The notes beneath the pieces are model-generated. The model ran no database searches, was not told where the DNA came from, and worked only from the letters and a program-made list of their open reading frames with translations. The translations under genes were made by a program, and so were the position numbers. Positions 25,331-37,900 of a stretch of 64,000 bases of DNA are shown here, piece by piece. Each line of letters begins with the position of its first letter. Within the stretch, counting starts at the first letter, position 1. The stretch covers positions 4,904,001-4,968,000 of the forward strand of contig NC_084790.1 of assembly GCF_028858725.1 (NCBI RefSeq), read 5' to 3'. This DNA is from Colius striatus (taxonomy: Eukaryota > Chordata > Aves > Coliiformes > Coliidae).

Positions 25331-26119
25331 AGTGGGAGGTGCTGGTCCCGTGGGGGCTGGAGCCAGCTGGGCACCCCGGGGCCTGGCAGGGCTGGCACGG
25401 GGAGGAGGGGGCGGTTCGCGGGGTGTGAGCCACGGGGACCCCCTCTCATGAGTGGTGGTGGTGGGGTAGTGGGTGGTCCTGGAGGTGGGATTGTGGGGAG
25501 TTCGGGGTGGGGATATGCGGGTCCCTGACCCCTGCATGGGAACTGCGCAGCCCAGCACCCTGACTCCCCCCTGCAGCAGCTCGGGACCCCAAGCCCCTCC
25601 ACCATCCCAATTCTTGGAGGGACATGGGCACCCCGACCCCTTCCAGCCCCCCCCCCACCTTCGGGGAGGGACGGACGGGGTCCTTCACAAGCGGTGGGGC
25701 CGGCTGCCACTAGGCTTAGGGTCCCATCGCTCCCTGCTTTTGCCCCCCACTGGCCGCCCCCCGGTGAGCCGTGACCCGAGGGGACGGTGACGGGCGTCCC
25801 GGCAGCCTGCGGGGCCGGGGAGGTGGGGGACACGCTCCGACAGACTCGGCTTCCCCATCGGCGCCGGAGGAGGGGAGCGGACGGGAGGCCCGGCCTGGGC
25901 TCAACCGCGGGGCCACGGCAGGCCCTGACCCTGCGCCGGGTTTGGGGGGGTCGCAGGGGAGAGTCTCGGCCCCCGGGGCACCCGCGCGGCGCCGGCGGGG
26001 TCCCGGGAGCGGCGGGGAAGGGCTGCAGGGGACACACGGTCCCCTGGGGATACCCGGGACTCCCCGGCGCCGCGGGGACCCCGCTGCCGTCATGGCACCG
26101 GCCCCCACCCCACACAGAG

Positions 26120-26600
26120 CGCGGCCAATCGCAAGGCGAGCTCGTCTGCCTCGCGTCTCCCATTGTCTACGCAGCCCGTCAATCAAGCCGCCTGCGACCA
26201 ATCAAGCGGAGCATCTCGGTTGGCTCCCGCCCACTTGGCGGTCCCCCTCCTCCCCCGCCAGGAGTGTTGTCAATCAGTCACAGGACTTTGACAGGCTGGT
26301 CCCGCTCCCATTGGCCAGCGGCCCTGTCATTCACAGATCTGCCCTCTGATTGGGTCTCCGCTTCCGTCCGTCACCGTGGATGTCCGCGCCCATTGGCGGA
26401 GGTGTCACTCCATCACGGGTCCTATTGCTCGGCGGCGCTGCCCATCAAGCGGTAAAGCCGCGACGGATTGGCCAGCCATTTGCATCTCGCCGCCTGTTGG
26501 CCAGAGCACCAGGAAGCCGGGTGGGGATTGGCCGAGAGGCTGCCGAGAGGCGGGTCACCTAGGGCGGTGCCCGGGTAGCCCCGGAGGAGGAAGATGGCGC
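26120..26600 (+). promoter_or_regulatory. SP2: SP2 CpG promoter with a seven-fold CCAAT array
   Basis: Exact CCAAT motifs occur at 26125 and 26198, and inverted ones (ATTGG) at 26310, 26349, 26392, 26467 and 26527, spaced 39-112 bases apart. Near-matches (GTCAATCA, GTTGGC, CTATTGC) lie between them. An ATTTGCAT octamer-like site is at about 26478. No TATA box is seen. The sequence then becomes extremely CpG-rich from 26600, probably the first exon/intron. NF-Y is the expected binder, and Sp2 itself is known to act with NF-Y at CCAAT promoters, so autoregulation is possible. Confidence 0.8.
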
Positions 26601-27734
26601 CGTGAGGTGGTCGGAGCCGCCGTCGCCGCTCGGGCCGGTCTGTGCGGGCCGCGGCGGGGGCGGGCCGCGGGGGCGGGCTGCGGCGGCGCGGGGCGCGGCG
26701 GCGGCGCCGGGCCCGGAAGGGGCGTGCGGCCTCTGCGGCCCGCCCTCGCCCAGCGCCGGGCGGGCGGGCGGCGCTTCCGGCGCCGGGGCCCGGTCGGGGG
26801 CGGGCTCGGCGCCTCGGCCCGCCTCCCCGGGGACCGCCGCCGCCGCCGGGAGGGGCTACCCCGGGGCCGGGGGGAGTGCCCCGGTACGTGGCAGAGTGGG
26901 GGGGGTGTCCCCCGGGGCCGGCTGAAGTGTATCCGTGCGGGGCGGCCCGGCCCCGGCAGCGCAGAGGGTTGGGGGTACCCGTGGTGAGGGGCCCGGGCGG
27001 AGGGGAGCGGGCGCGGGAGGTGCCCGGGCCTGGGAAGCTCCCCTGCGGTGACGGGGCGCGTTGCCCCGTGCGGGCCGGGGGCAGCGGTTGGGGGCTGGGG
27101 CGGGAAGTGCCGCAGTTGCTGGGGAGGGACGCAGGGGGCTGCGGGATGTTTGGGGACGGAGAACGTTCCGGCCCTTTCCCATTCCTGTCGCTGGGATGTA
27201 GGGAGGGGTTGGGGCTCGTTCCCCTCGGGCAGCGGCTGTACGGGGGCCGCAGGACAGGGCCGGGCGCCGGGAGCCGTCCCGGGGCTGCGGGTGCAGAGGG
27301 AAGGGCAGGAGCGCGGCGGCTCTCGCTGCTTGTCGGGGACGCGCAGTGCAACTGGAGTTGGGTCCCTCGGGGGGAGGCAGGTTAATGCCACTGGGAGTTT
27401 GCAGCCAGCTGGGTCTGTCGTCATGCTGGAGGAGGCTGCCCCGCCACCCGCTTGCTGCCTCAAAACGTCTATTTCCTTCTGCGGGGAGTTGCTTCCTCCT
27501 CTCCAGGGCTGGCCCTTCCGTGGAGTTCCCGTGCAGCTGTCCTAGCTCCCTTTAGTTCAGCTGCTCCTCCTCTTACTCCTCCTTAAACGCAGCCAAGGCG
27601 CCACGGAATTTACTCCTCCTCCCACCCCCTGCATCGGGGAAGGAGAAAAGAAACTGATGTTGGCAAGTGTCAGTCACAGGCACCTATGAGCCGGACCAAG
27701 ACTTTAACCACCACCAACAGAGATCTGAGGCAGT

Positions 27735-28055
27735 TTATTCTAAGACGTTGCTTGATTTCCTGCTGCTAATATGTAAATCCACAGGTGGTTTTGCTCCTTT
27801 GAGCCCAGCTTTGAGTTCATGGCCGTGACAAATAGGACTGTGACCATCGGGTGGGGTTTTTTTCCCCCTTATGACTGTGCTTTGCGTGGTAATCCTGAGC
27901 AGTTTAATGCAGTTGCCAAGGTCTTTCTTGGATTTTAGGGGCCTGTGGTTCACCTTCATGCTCAGGGTGCTAATTACATCAGTGATAACTCGGGTCATGT
28001 CTGTCCAGTGGTGAAAGTTAGGATCATGTTCACACCCCCCCACACTCCCCCTCAA
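27735..28055 (-). other. Antisense open frame ending inside an AATAAA
   Basis: A minus-strand frame of about 106 codons includes HDPNFHHWTDMTRVITDVIS and VNHRPLKSKKDLGNCIKLLR, with AT-rich, non-repetitive, protein-like composition. It ends GAA TAA, and that TAA is part of an AATAAA signal (plus-strand TTTATT at about 27734-27739). I do not recognise the family. It may be a retrocopy fragment, a lineage-specific gene, or chance inside SP2 intron 1. Confidence 0.25.
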
Positions 28056-28559
28056 AGGTGCCAGGTGAATGGGAAGGGTGTTTTGGGGTTTTATCTTCCT
28101 AGGCGATGGTGTGTGGCCTGTCTGTGAATCGGTGTGAGATTTTTCTCTCTCAGAGGAGGCTGTGAGAAGGCAACAAGGGTGTTGTGGTGATAGGGCTTGA
28201 AATCGTGCTCGGAAATAGACGCAGCTTTTGCAGACCGCCCCTCACCCAGCCCAGAGAGGGAGTTTTGTAGCTGCTTAGATGTGCCTGAGCTGCAGGACGG
28301 GGTGTTGGTTGTGGCAGAGGGGCTTGACAGGAACTTTCTGAGCAGTGTTTGCCTCTGTCTCAGACTCACCCGGAAGCCTGCAGAGAATTCCCTAACAGCT
28401 CCCCGATGAGACGGGGCTTGTCCTGGCTTCGGAATAGGGGTATATGTGTGTGTGGGGAAAAAAAAGAGAAACCAAAACCACAACCCATCTCTCCCCCTTT
28501 ATATCTCTTATAGAATAATGAAGATAATGGCACAGTTTCCAAAGTAAATAAAATTCTTG

Positions 28560-28682
28560 TGAGCAGCGAAGGAGCAGCCTCTGAGCAAAACCTACCAATC
28601 GTGCTGGTGCCAGCGGGTGCCGCCGGCTGCGAGCGGGCGCTTCCTCCGCCTGGACATGGGGCCTCAGGGGCTGGCGCGGTTG
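28560..28682 (+). other. Possible SP2 noncoding exon
   Basis: A sharply CpG-rich block in an AT-rich intron ends GGCGCGGTTG followed by GTAAGT, a strong 5' splice site. No good acceptor is obvious at its left, so it might be an alternative first exon. It would add no in-frame start to the SP2 protein. Confidence 0.3.
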
Positions 28683-31600
28683 GTAAGTTTTCTCTTCCTA
28701 TAGCTCCGTCGCTCGAGTCCCGTTGCCCTTTGGGGTTTGGGTTGGTTTTCTTGTGGTTGTGTTGTGTTTTTCTTTTAGGGCTCCTCGAAGGAAGTATCCA
28801 GATGGTTGGTCACGGGGCACTGGGTCCGTGTGTCGGGAGCGAGTCCCGGTTGTGGTTGTTGGAGGAATGTGATAAAGGAAATGGTTCCCCCAGACAGAAA
28901 GCACTGGATTTTAGGGTGCTTTGCCCTGTTTACAGGGGTGAAGGCAGGCAAGGGGTGCGGAGTCTGCTGTTTCCAGTCTGTAGGGAGATGGTTTCTGTAC
29001 CAAACTGTGCTTGTGACAAGCGGAGGAAGAGGAGGTGGCTGTAAAAGGGGTGTCATGAATCAGTGCTCTTTAATTGCCTTAAGAGAGGAGTCCTCTTTCT
29101 TTGAGGCTTGGCTGGGGCTTTCCAGGGGAGCAAACTGGACCCAAAGGCCTCAGCAAGTTCTTTGTGAGGCATGGATAAGTGCATAAGGCAGAGCAGGCGG
29201 CGTGTGTCTGTGAGAGGGGACTGGAGGGCAGCTCTGGATCCCTCGGGGCAGGTCCAGAAAGGCCCCGTATAGGGAGGTGGGTGGAGGGTGAAGCTTTGTT
29301 ACCTGCCTGGTTTCACTGAGCTGTGAGGTTTGTACCACGTTACACCCTCGGGGTGTGAAACCATCGCTGCCAGACTCGGACGTAAACAGTGCAAAACGTG
29401 CCAGGGATTTACAGCGTGATGACAGTGCCGGGCTTCTCCCCTCATATCCTCATCTACTTGCCTGGACTGATGGGATCTCTCCTGGTACATGTCTTTCTGC
29501 CTAGCTCAGCCTCGCTCCTATTTGCAGCCAGGGCTGTTAATCCTCTGCGCTGCCCTACTTCTGCAGCCATACAAGCTTTCTGAAAGTGTCCCTTTTGTTG
29601 CAGGCTGGCTCGCTGCGTGCCAGTGGCTGGGGCTTTTCAGCTCTGGGAGGTTACCACAGCAAGAGGCTTTGAGGAAAAAGGGCAAGTACTTGCCATACTG
29701 TGCCATCCCAGGCACCTGGGGCTCCGGAGGGCCTGGCTCTCCTAGCAGATTGATGGGCATGGGGGCAGCAGCAGGGCTGGGAAAGCCTCAGTGGTGCCTG
29801 GAGAGGAGCTGTGGAGCCTGTGCTGGTGTGTGGGTCGAGCTGCCCACCCTCAGGCACCCAACTCCCATATGACCTGGCCCATGGCCCAAGTGCTCGGCTT
29901 CTTAGTGCTTGTCTGTGCAGTGAAAGGCTTTGTGTTCTGGGGATAAGGCATGTGTGTGGTGTGAGCAGTGTCGTGTGGGATGGCCAGGGGTGTGGGGCAG
30001 CTGAGGGGCAGCCAAGGGGTGCAGGCCAGCCAGGGGGCAGCCGAGGAGTGTGGGGCAGCCGAGGGCTTTCACCTGAGCTTTGAGACAGGGGCTAAGCCCA
30101 CCTCAGCTACTGCAGGGCTCTTACCAGCCATAAGATGTGACAACTGACAGCAGCACATGCACTTCCTGCGCCTCCTGATGGTTTCAAAATCAAAGAATCC
30201 CGTCATTTTCCCCCTGTGGATGTGCCTTTTGCCTGTCTGTTCCACGGATGCTGCTCCAAGTAAGGCCAAGTTCACCCTCTCTGAGGTCAGGTGCTGGCCT
30301 GGTGCCCCTCAGCTTTGCCTGGTGGCTCTTGCCCCTGTTGCGAGCGCTGCTGCTGAGCCTTCACAGTGATGGGCTGCAGAGTGTGGTGTTTTTTCCATTT
30401 GAAACAAACTCCATATCTGCTTTCCCCACCTGGGGAGTCCCTTGTCCTGCCCCAGGTCTCCCACAGCTCTTGGGGACAGTATGGAGGGGTTCCACTGTGG
30501 CTCTGTCTCTGCCAGACCTTCACCTCACCTACCCAGAGCCAGAGACCTGCCCTCTGCTGCAGTCTTGGGACGGGCTCCCTGGAAGTAGCAAAAAGCAACC
30601 TCACTGTCCTTACGTGGCCATTAATGCTGGGCTGGTATGATGAGTTATAAACCATCTGGGACGTCATATCTTCATCATGCTACTCATCCTCTGCCAGTGC
30701 TGCCCGTGGCTTCTGCCACCCAAGCGTCTGTAAATGCCAAAGCCCCCTTTTAGAGACCTCTATTCCCTATTCCTCAGCCAGCTGCAGTTCTTGGTCTGTA
30801 ATTCCCAGGACATTGTCAGCAGAGGTGATAAAGAGCATTCAAGCTCGGATAAGCTCTCCCTGACACCTTATCTAGGCAAACCTTATCCAAGTATTGAGCT
30901 GTAGATGGACTATGGGTGGGGGTGACTGAGGAGTTTGGCAAAGGGAATGTTGAGGGTGAAATGTGTTTCTAGTCCAGAAAAAAAAGCTGTAGCGAACTGT
31001 GAGGATTTAGGGGTCTTTTTCCCTGGCTTCACTGTCTGAAACATTCAAAGAGAAACTCTTGCAGCTGCCCAGGTGGCAAGAGCTGCCTCAGCCTCAGGGT
31101 GGCAGAAGCCATGAGCATCAGAGATTGTGAATTTACCCCTCCCTGAGGGAAGCATCAAGAGAGGATGGCAGCAAAACCCACTCAATCCCACGCCATCAGA
31201 GGATCTCTGGCTGTTCACCCCGTGCCTTCCCCGCCCTCCTGTGTCCTCCACCCCTCTCCTCTCCCTGGTGCCCAGCCCGCAGGGGTGGGCTCCCTCCCCA
31301 GCTCCTGCTGCCAGCCAGCGCTGCCAGCTTTTTCATTGCCCAAAGTGTTCTTTTTCATTTATGTAGTAACTTACAGACACTCAGACACTGACAATGTACC
31401 AAAATAACTGAAACAATATTTTTCCAGCCTTCATAAAACATGATTTTGTACCAAAACTCTTGATTTTTTGGATTCCCAGTCAGAAAAACAAGCAGTCTGG
31501 GAACTGAGGAGTGGTTGTCTCACTGGCCATGCCTGCCTCTGTTTTGAAGCTGGGGAGAGGCTTGGCAGGGTAGCAGAGGTCTGTCAGCCCCGGGGGAAGC

Positions 31601-31927
31601 CTGGCAGGGCAGTGCGGGTCTGTCAGCCCTGGGGGTGCAGTGCCTGTGGGTTTGGGCAGTGCTGGGATGAAGGCAGAGGAGTACATACACTGTAATCAGC
31701 GTTTTCCTTTGGGGACAAGCATGGGTCAATGGAAAAGAAGGGAGAAGATGATGAGATGGTGAGGTTTCTCTTTGTACGGCCTCACCCTCCCCGCCGTGAA
31801 GGGAGGGGCGTTGTGACATTTTGGGAGACACTGGGAGAGTCCCTCGAGGAGCTACACTCTCAGCTTTTGCTCCTGGTCTCATTCCTCCCTCTCTCTGCTT
31901 TCTCCTCGCAGATCAGGACACAGCAGC

Positions 31928-34900
31928 ATGGCCGCAACCGCTGCCGTCAGCCCCAGCGAGTACCTGCAGCCAGCTGCCTCCAGCGCCCAGGTGAGCGCGG
32001 GGCACCGGACGGCTCCGGCTCGCCGCTCCCCTCCGGGGAGGGACGGTCCCGCAGCCCCACCGGCCCCTCCTCCTCCGCCACAGCGTCGGGAGGAGGGCTG
32101 GGCACAGGCTGTTACCAGCGCCGACCACAACCCTTCCTCGGTGCTGTTTCACCTCTCCCGCGGTGTGTTTTGTCAGGACCCCTTGAATCACGTTGGCAGA
32201 CCATGTAACAAGGTGGTCTTGCAATTAAAACAGCCCATGATGCTCCGGTGTGTTTGTAGTGGGGTTAGATAGCAGCAGACTTGTAAGTGCTTTAGAACTT
32301 TACAGGACCTGTAAGAAGGTAGGCAGAGGATTGAAAGGGAGTTTGCCGTCCTGGTGTGATGAGGGTGAGCTGTAGGAACACGGAACACGGTGATTAAGCA
32401 GTTCCCGTAATAAGGGCTGGCTCATTGAGAGTTGGGCAGAGAGGAACCTCATGAGGTTCAACAAGGACAAGTGCAGAGTCCTGCACCTGGGAAGGAACAA
32501 CCCCACGCAGCAGGACAGGCTGGGGGTTGAACTGCTGAAGAGCAGCTCTGCCGAGAGAGACCTGGGAGTCCTGTTTGATAATAAGCTAAATATGAGACAG
32601 CAATGTGCCCTCATGGGCAAGAAGGCCAATGGCTTCCTCGGGGGCATCAAGAAGAGTGTGGCCAGCAGGTCAAGGGAGGTTCTGCTCCCTCTCTACTCTG
32701 CCCTGGTGAGGCCTCATCTGGAGTCCTGTGTCCAGTTCTGGGCTCCCCAGCTCAAGAGGGACAGGGAACTGCTGGAGAAAGGCCATTGCAGGGCCACCAA
32801 GATGATCAGGGGACTGGAGCATCTTTCATACGAGGAAAGGCTGCGGGAACTGGGGCTGTTCAGTCTGGAGAAGAGGAGACTGAGGGGAGATCTTATTAAC
32901 ATTTATAAATGTCTAGGTGTCAGGAGGTTGGGACATCCCTTTTTTCTATAGTAGCCAGCAACAGGAAAATGGGATGAAGCTGGAACACAAAAAGTTCCAC
33001 TTAAATATAAGAAAAACTTATTTCACTGTTCAGGTGAGGGAGCCCTGGCACAGGCTGTCCAGGGTTGTGGAGGCTCCTTCCTTGGAGGTCTTCAAGACCT
33101 TCCTGGACATGTTCCTATGCAACCTGATCTAGGTGAACCTGCTTCTGCAGTGGGGGTGGACTAGATGATCTCTAAAGGTCCCTTCCAACCCCTACCATTC
33201 TGTGATTCTGTGATTGGTGTGGACTGGGTTGCTTTCAGTAGCCTGTGCCCTTTGCTGACTCGAGCTCCAGGTGTTGGGCACAAGCCACTGTCTCTGACTT
33301 GCCCATCTCCTCCCTGGCTCCCCAGGACTCCCAGCCGTCTCCTCTGGCCCTCCTCGCAGCGACATGTAGCAAAATCGGTCCCCCTGCAGTGGAAGCCGCT
33401 GTGACTCCTCCTGCCCCTCCTCAGCCAACGCCTCGCAAGCTCGTCCCCATCAAACCCGCTCCTGTCCCTCTGGGCTCCAGCAAGAACAGCTTTGGGATCG
33501 TGCCGTCGAAAGGGAACCTCTTCCAGATCCAGGGCTCACAGGTTGGCGCCTCCTACCCAGGGGGGCAGCTGGTTTTTGCCATCCAGAACCCAACTGTCAT
33601 CAACAAAGGCACCCGCTCCTCCGCCAGCATCCAGTACCAGGCGGTGCCCCAGCTCCAGGGCACTGCAGGGCAGACCATCCAGGTCCAGCCCAACCTCACC
33701 AACCAGATCCAGATTATTCCTGGCACAAATCAAGCCATCCTCACTCCTTCCTCTTCCTCTCACAAGCCCGTGCCCATCAAACCGGCTCCAGTGCTCAAGA
33801 CAGAAGGTTCCCTGGTGCAGGGCACAAGCGGCGTGGTCAAGTTGGCCGGTGGCAACAACGTGACTCTTACCCTGCCTGTGAACAACCTGGTGACCGAGCC
33901 GGGCTCTCAGGCTCAGCTCCCCACCGAGAGCCCCACGAAGCCCATCAAAAAGCCTCGGAAGAAAAGCCTGTCCCCAGCCCAGCCGGCAGCTGTGGCCGTG
34001 GCCGAGCAGGTGGAGACGGTGTTAATAGAGACGATGGCGGAGAACATCATCCAGGCGGGCAACAACCTGCTGATCGTGCAGAGCCCGGGCTCGGGCCAGC
34101 CAGCTGTGGTGCAGCAGGTGCAGGTGGTGCAGCCCAAGCAGGAGCCGCAGGTGGTGCAGATCCCACAGCAGGCCCTGCGCGTGGTCCAGGCCGCCTCCGC
34201 CACCCTCCCTACCGTCCCCCAGAAACCCTCCCAGAACTTCCAGATCCAGACCACTGAACCCACTCCTACCCAGGTACTGGCTCCTGCGTCCTCGAGCCCT
34301 GGGGCTTCTCTGAGCCCTTCACTTTTTCAGGCTTTCAAAAGCTGAAGGGTTTGGGAGCCGCCAGACATTCCCAACTTGGCGTCCAGTTTAGGCACCACTT
34401 GTGTGGATTTTAGGAGGAACTTTTTCCCTGAGAAGGGTGTGAGCCCCTGTGCCAGGCTGCCCAGGGAGGTGAGGGAGTCCCCAGCCCTGGAGGGATCCCA
34501 AAGCCGTGGAGCTGAGGCGCTGAGGGCTGTGAGTTAGTGGTGGGCTGGGCAGAGTGAGGGCAGAGACTGGACTCCACGAGCTGGAAAGTCTTTTCCATTC
34601 TATGATTCTCTGATGCCTGGGAAAGGTTGGGAACACAGCAGTTCCCTCCCCAGGGTGTATGAAATCTCCCTTGCTGCCCACCAGCTCTCACAAGACCTGT
34701 AGGAATGCTGTGTCCCAGCTGTGTTACCAGCAGGGTCAGGAGCAGCTAGCCTGCTCAGAAGCTGTCAGGAGATGGAGGGAGGTTGGAGACGAATGTCACA
34801 GCCCTTGGGACTGGAGACAAGTGTCACAGCCCTTGGGACTGTGCCTTTGGGAACCAGGGACAGAGCAGCCCTTTGCTGCCATGCAAGGCAAGGACCTTTC

Positions 34901-37900
34901 TTCAGGAGGCACACAAAGGGCCTTCAGATGCCTGGGCAACTCCTACTGCTCTTTGACTTGTGGCAGGCTTGGATTCCTGACTTGTATGGGGAGGGCAACC
35001 ATCTACTCCAGGGCCACGTTGGGAGGGTGACCATTGCCCCAGGGTTGTGTGAGGAGGGTGGGAGAGGGGCCTGCCTGGCGCCAGCAGCTGCTCTCATTCC
35101 TCTCCTGTCCTCCCTCAGGTTTACATCAAAACGCCATCGGGTGAGCTGCAGACACTGCTGCTCCAGGAAGGCTCAGCCATGACAGTGGCTCCGTCTGGGA
35201 CCTCTTGCAGCAGCCCCGTGTTCCGCAGCTCCAGCACAGGGACCAGCAGCAAGAAACTGGCCACGCGGAAGGAACGTCCCCTGCCCAAGATTGCCCCGGC
35301 TGGAGGCATCATCAGCCTGAACACGGCGCAGCTGGCGGCTGCGGCACAGGCCATGCAGACCATCAACATCAACGGCGTGCAGGTCCAGGGCGTGCCCGTC
35401 ACCATCACCAACAGTGGAGGTGGGCAGAGGGAAGGAGGGAGGGAGGGAGGGAGGCAGGGCGGGACAAAGGCAGCTCCCTCACCCCGAGCTGCAGCTTTGC
35501 AGATGTGGCGGTGTTGTAGACAGATCCCTCAGGCCCTGAGGCTGAATGTTGAATGAGGAACAAGCCCCTGTACCAGGACAGGCTGGAGGTTCAGCTGCTG
35601 GAGAGCAGCTCTGTGGAGAGAGACCTGGGAGTGCTGGTTGGTAATAAAGTAAACATGAGCCACGTGCCGTCGTGGGCAAGAAGCCGATGGCATCCTGGGA
35701 CTATTAAGAGAGTGTGGGCAGGAGGTCAAGGAAGGTTCTACTCCTGCTCTGCTCTGCCCTGGTGAGGCCTCTTCTGGAATCCTGTGTCCAATTCTGGACT
35801 CCCCACCTCAAGAGAGACAGGGAACTGTTGGAGAGAGGCCAGTGCAGGGCTTACCAAGATGATCAGGGGAGTGGAGCATCTCTGATGAGGAAAGGCTGCA
35901 GGAGCTGGGGCTAAAGGGGAGACCTCATCAACACTTACAAGTACCTAAAGAGTGGCTGTCAGGAGGTTGTGGCAACACTTTTTTTCTGTAGTGTCCAGTG
36001 ATAGGACAAGGGGTAATGGACATAAGTTGGAACATAAGGAAAACCTTCTTTGCTATGAGGATGAGGGAGCCCTGGCACAGGCTGCCCGGGGACAGTGTGG
36101 AGGCTCTTTCTCTGGAGGTTTCCAAAGCCACCTGGACACGTTCCTGTGCCCCCTGATCGAGAGGAACCTGCTTTAGCAGGGAGTTGGACTGGATGAGCTC
36201 TGGAGGGCCTTTTCAACCCCCACCACTTGATGATTCTAATGTCTCCAGCTCCCCTGAGGCCTGAGCCTGTCACAGGGACTCAGTGGTGGCTCTGCCAAGT
36301 ATTTCTGAGCCCATGCCGGTCACTGGGTCAGGGAGGGTTGTTACTGGGGATGGGTTGGGCCCTGTGACCAGTTGAGTGTCATTTTTTTCAGAGAGCCTGG
36401 GCCCAGGCAGGCAGAGGGATGTGATGCACCAGGGTTTTGCCTCCTGCAGCACTTCTGGGCCAGCAGCCCCTACCCCAGGGGCCAGGACACCTCCTTGCAT
36501 CCACTGGGTGCAATGGCTTTGGGCTTCTAGAAGCCAAAGTGGGAGAGGCACGTTCACACAGAGGCTCTGTGGTTCCACGTCACCGTTCCCTGAGCGTGAG
36601 CCCAGTCTCTCTCCTCTACAGTGCAAGTATCTCCCCTAAGTCAAACACAGCCAGGCACGGCCCTCAGCCAGTGGCCCGTGAACCACGAACAGCCCTGGTG
36701 CACATCTGGCCCCGCATCACCAGGACAGACGTGTCCCAGCAGCCGCTCTGCCCTCCCCTCCTGCCCCACAAACCCTCCCCAGCCCAGGCCCAGGGGGCTG
36801 AGGGGAGGAAGCTGTGTCTGTCTGAGGGAAGTTTATCTGCTTTCCGATCCAGACAGATGTGCAGCCGGGCGGTAGTTTCTCTCTCGGCAGGAGCCAGCAG
36901 CAGCCCCAGCTCGCTTTTGCAGCTTGAAGCTATTCTGTCGTGCTGAACTGAACAATGTCAGCATAAAACACAGGCTGCCATCCTCGCCGGTGTTGCTTAC
37001 CAGAGGGGTTTAATTGCTGCTTCGTGTGGAAATGTGGGGCCAGCCCTGAGTGCTGGGGGATGCCACAGGCAGACAGTGCTGCTGCCTGCAGTGCGGCCGT
37101 GTGGTATACCACGATGCAAAGAGTGGGCCACAAAGGGACTGCTGGCTGCTGCCTGTGAATGAAACGAGTTGAATAAGGTCTCAGCCTGGGGAAATCCTGG
37201 GTGTAGCCACGCTGACAAAGGGCTGCCCTGACTCTCAGCCTCACGCTTTCGCTGCCAGTGGCTGCGGTGGCACCTTTGCTCTGCCTGCGCTCCCTTGTCC
37301 CAGCCTTCCCTTCTTCGCTCTGCTGACAGATCCCCCTCCTTTTCCTCCTCCTCTTCCCCCTCTTCCTCCTCCTCCTCCTCTGCTGCCTCCCACACCCACT
37401 ATCCCGCTTGCTGACGCTGACCCCATCTTCTTCTTTCCAGCCCTGACATGGCTGCCGGGCGCTGTGCGAGGCCCAGGCTGCTGCCTCCCCGAGCGCCCGA
37501 GCACGGAGCAGCCCTTAGGGTCCGGGGTAAGTCCCATTTTTTTGGTCAATATATTGCACGTTTTTTCAAAGTTTCTTTTTTGTTTCCTCTTTGGCCGTTT
37601 TTCCCCACCCCGAAGGGTCAAACCGAAAACTTTGAAAAACCGCACAGTATATTCAGAAAAAAGGGACTTACCGGCCCCTCGTGGGGACCAGCACGTGGTG
37701 GGGCTGGGGCCGTGCTGCATGGGGGGCTGGTGGCCTCGTGCCCTGGGCTGTCCCGGCTCCAGTCTCTGGAGGGTTTTGGTTTCGGCAGGACCCGCGTGAG
37801 GAGCATGGATGGAGGTGTTGGGCGCCATGGCCCCCCGGGAGCTGAGCCTGACCCTCCCTCCCCATCCTCCTTTCACTCCTCAGGCCAGCAGCAGCTCACA

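Larger units (their letters stand above)
26601..31915 (+). other. SP2 5' UTR / first intron region
   Basis: CpG-rich to about 27350, then AT-richer intron-like DNA. No known protein-coding exon was found before 31916. A possible noncoding exon ends at about 28682 and an unexplained antisense frame lies at 27735-28055. No CR1 copy was recognised in this part. Confidence 0.5.

Noticed and set aside
24067-26163. 283-, 421- and 414-codon minus-strand frames
   Set aside because: Composition artefacts of GC-rich DNA and a tandem repeat; no domain, overlap a MIR-like relic and the SP2 promoter.
30707-31110. 15-base inverted repeat TGGCTTCTGCCACCC about 390 bases apart
   Set aside because: Single short match with no other structure; likely chance.
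37241-37876. 211-codon minus-strand frame over the SP2 intron
   Set aside because: Driven by the pyrimidine tract (poly-Glu) and the palindrome, which gives similar peptides on both strands.
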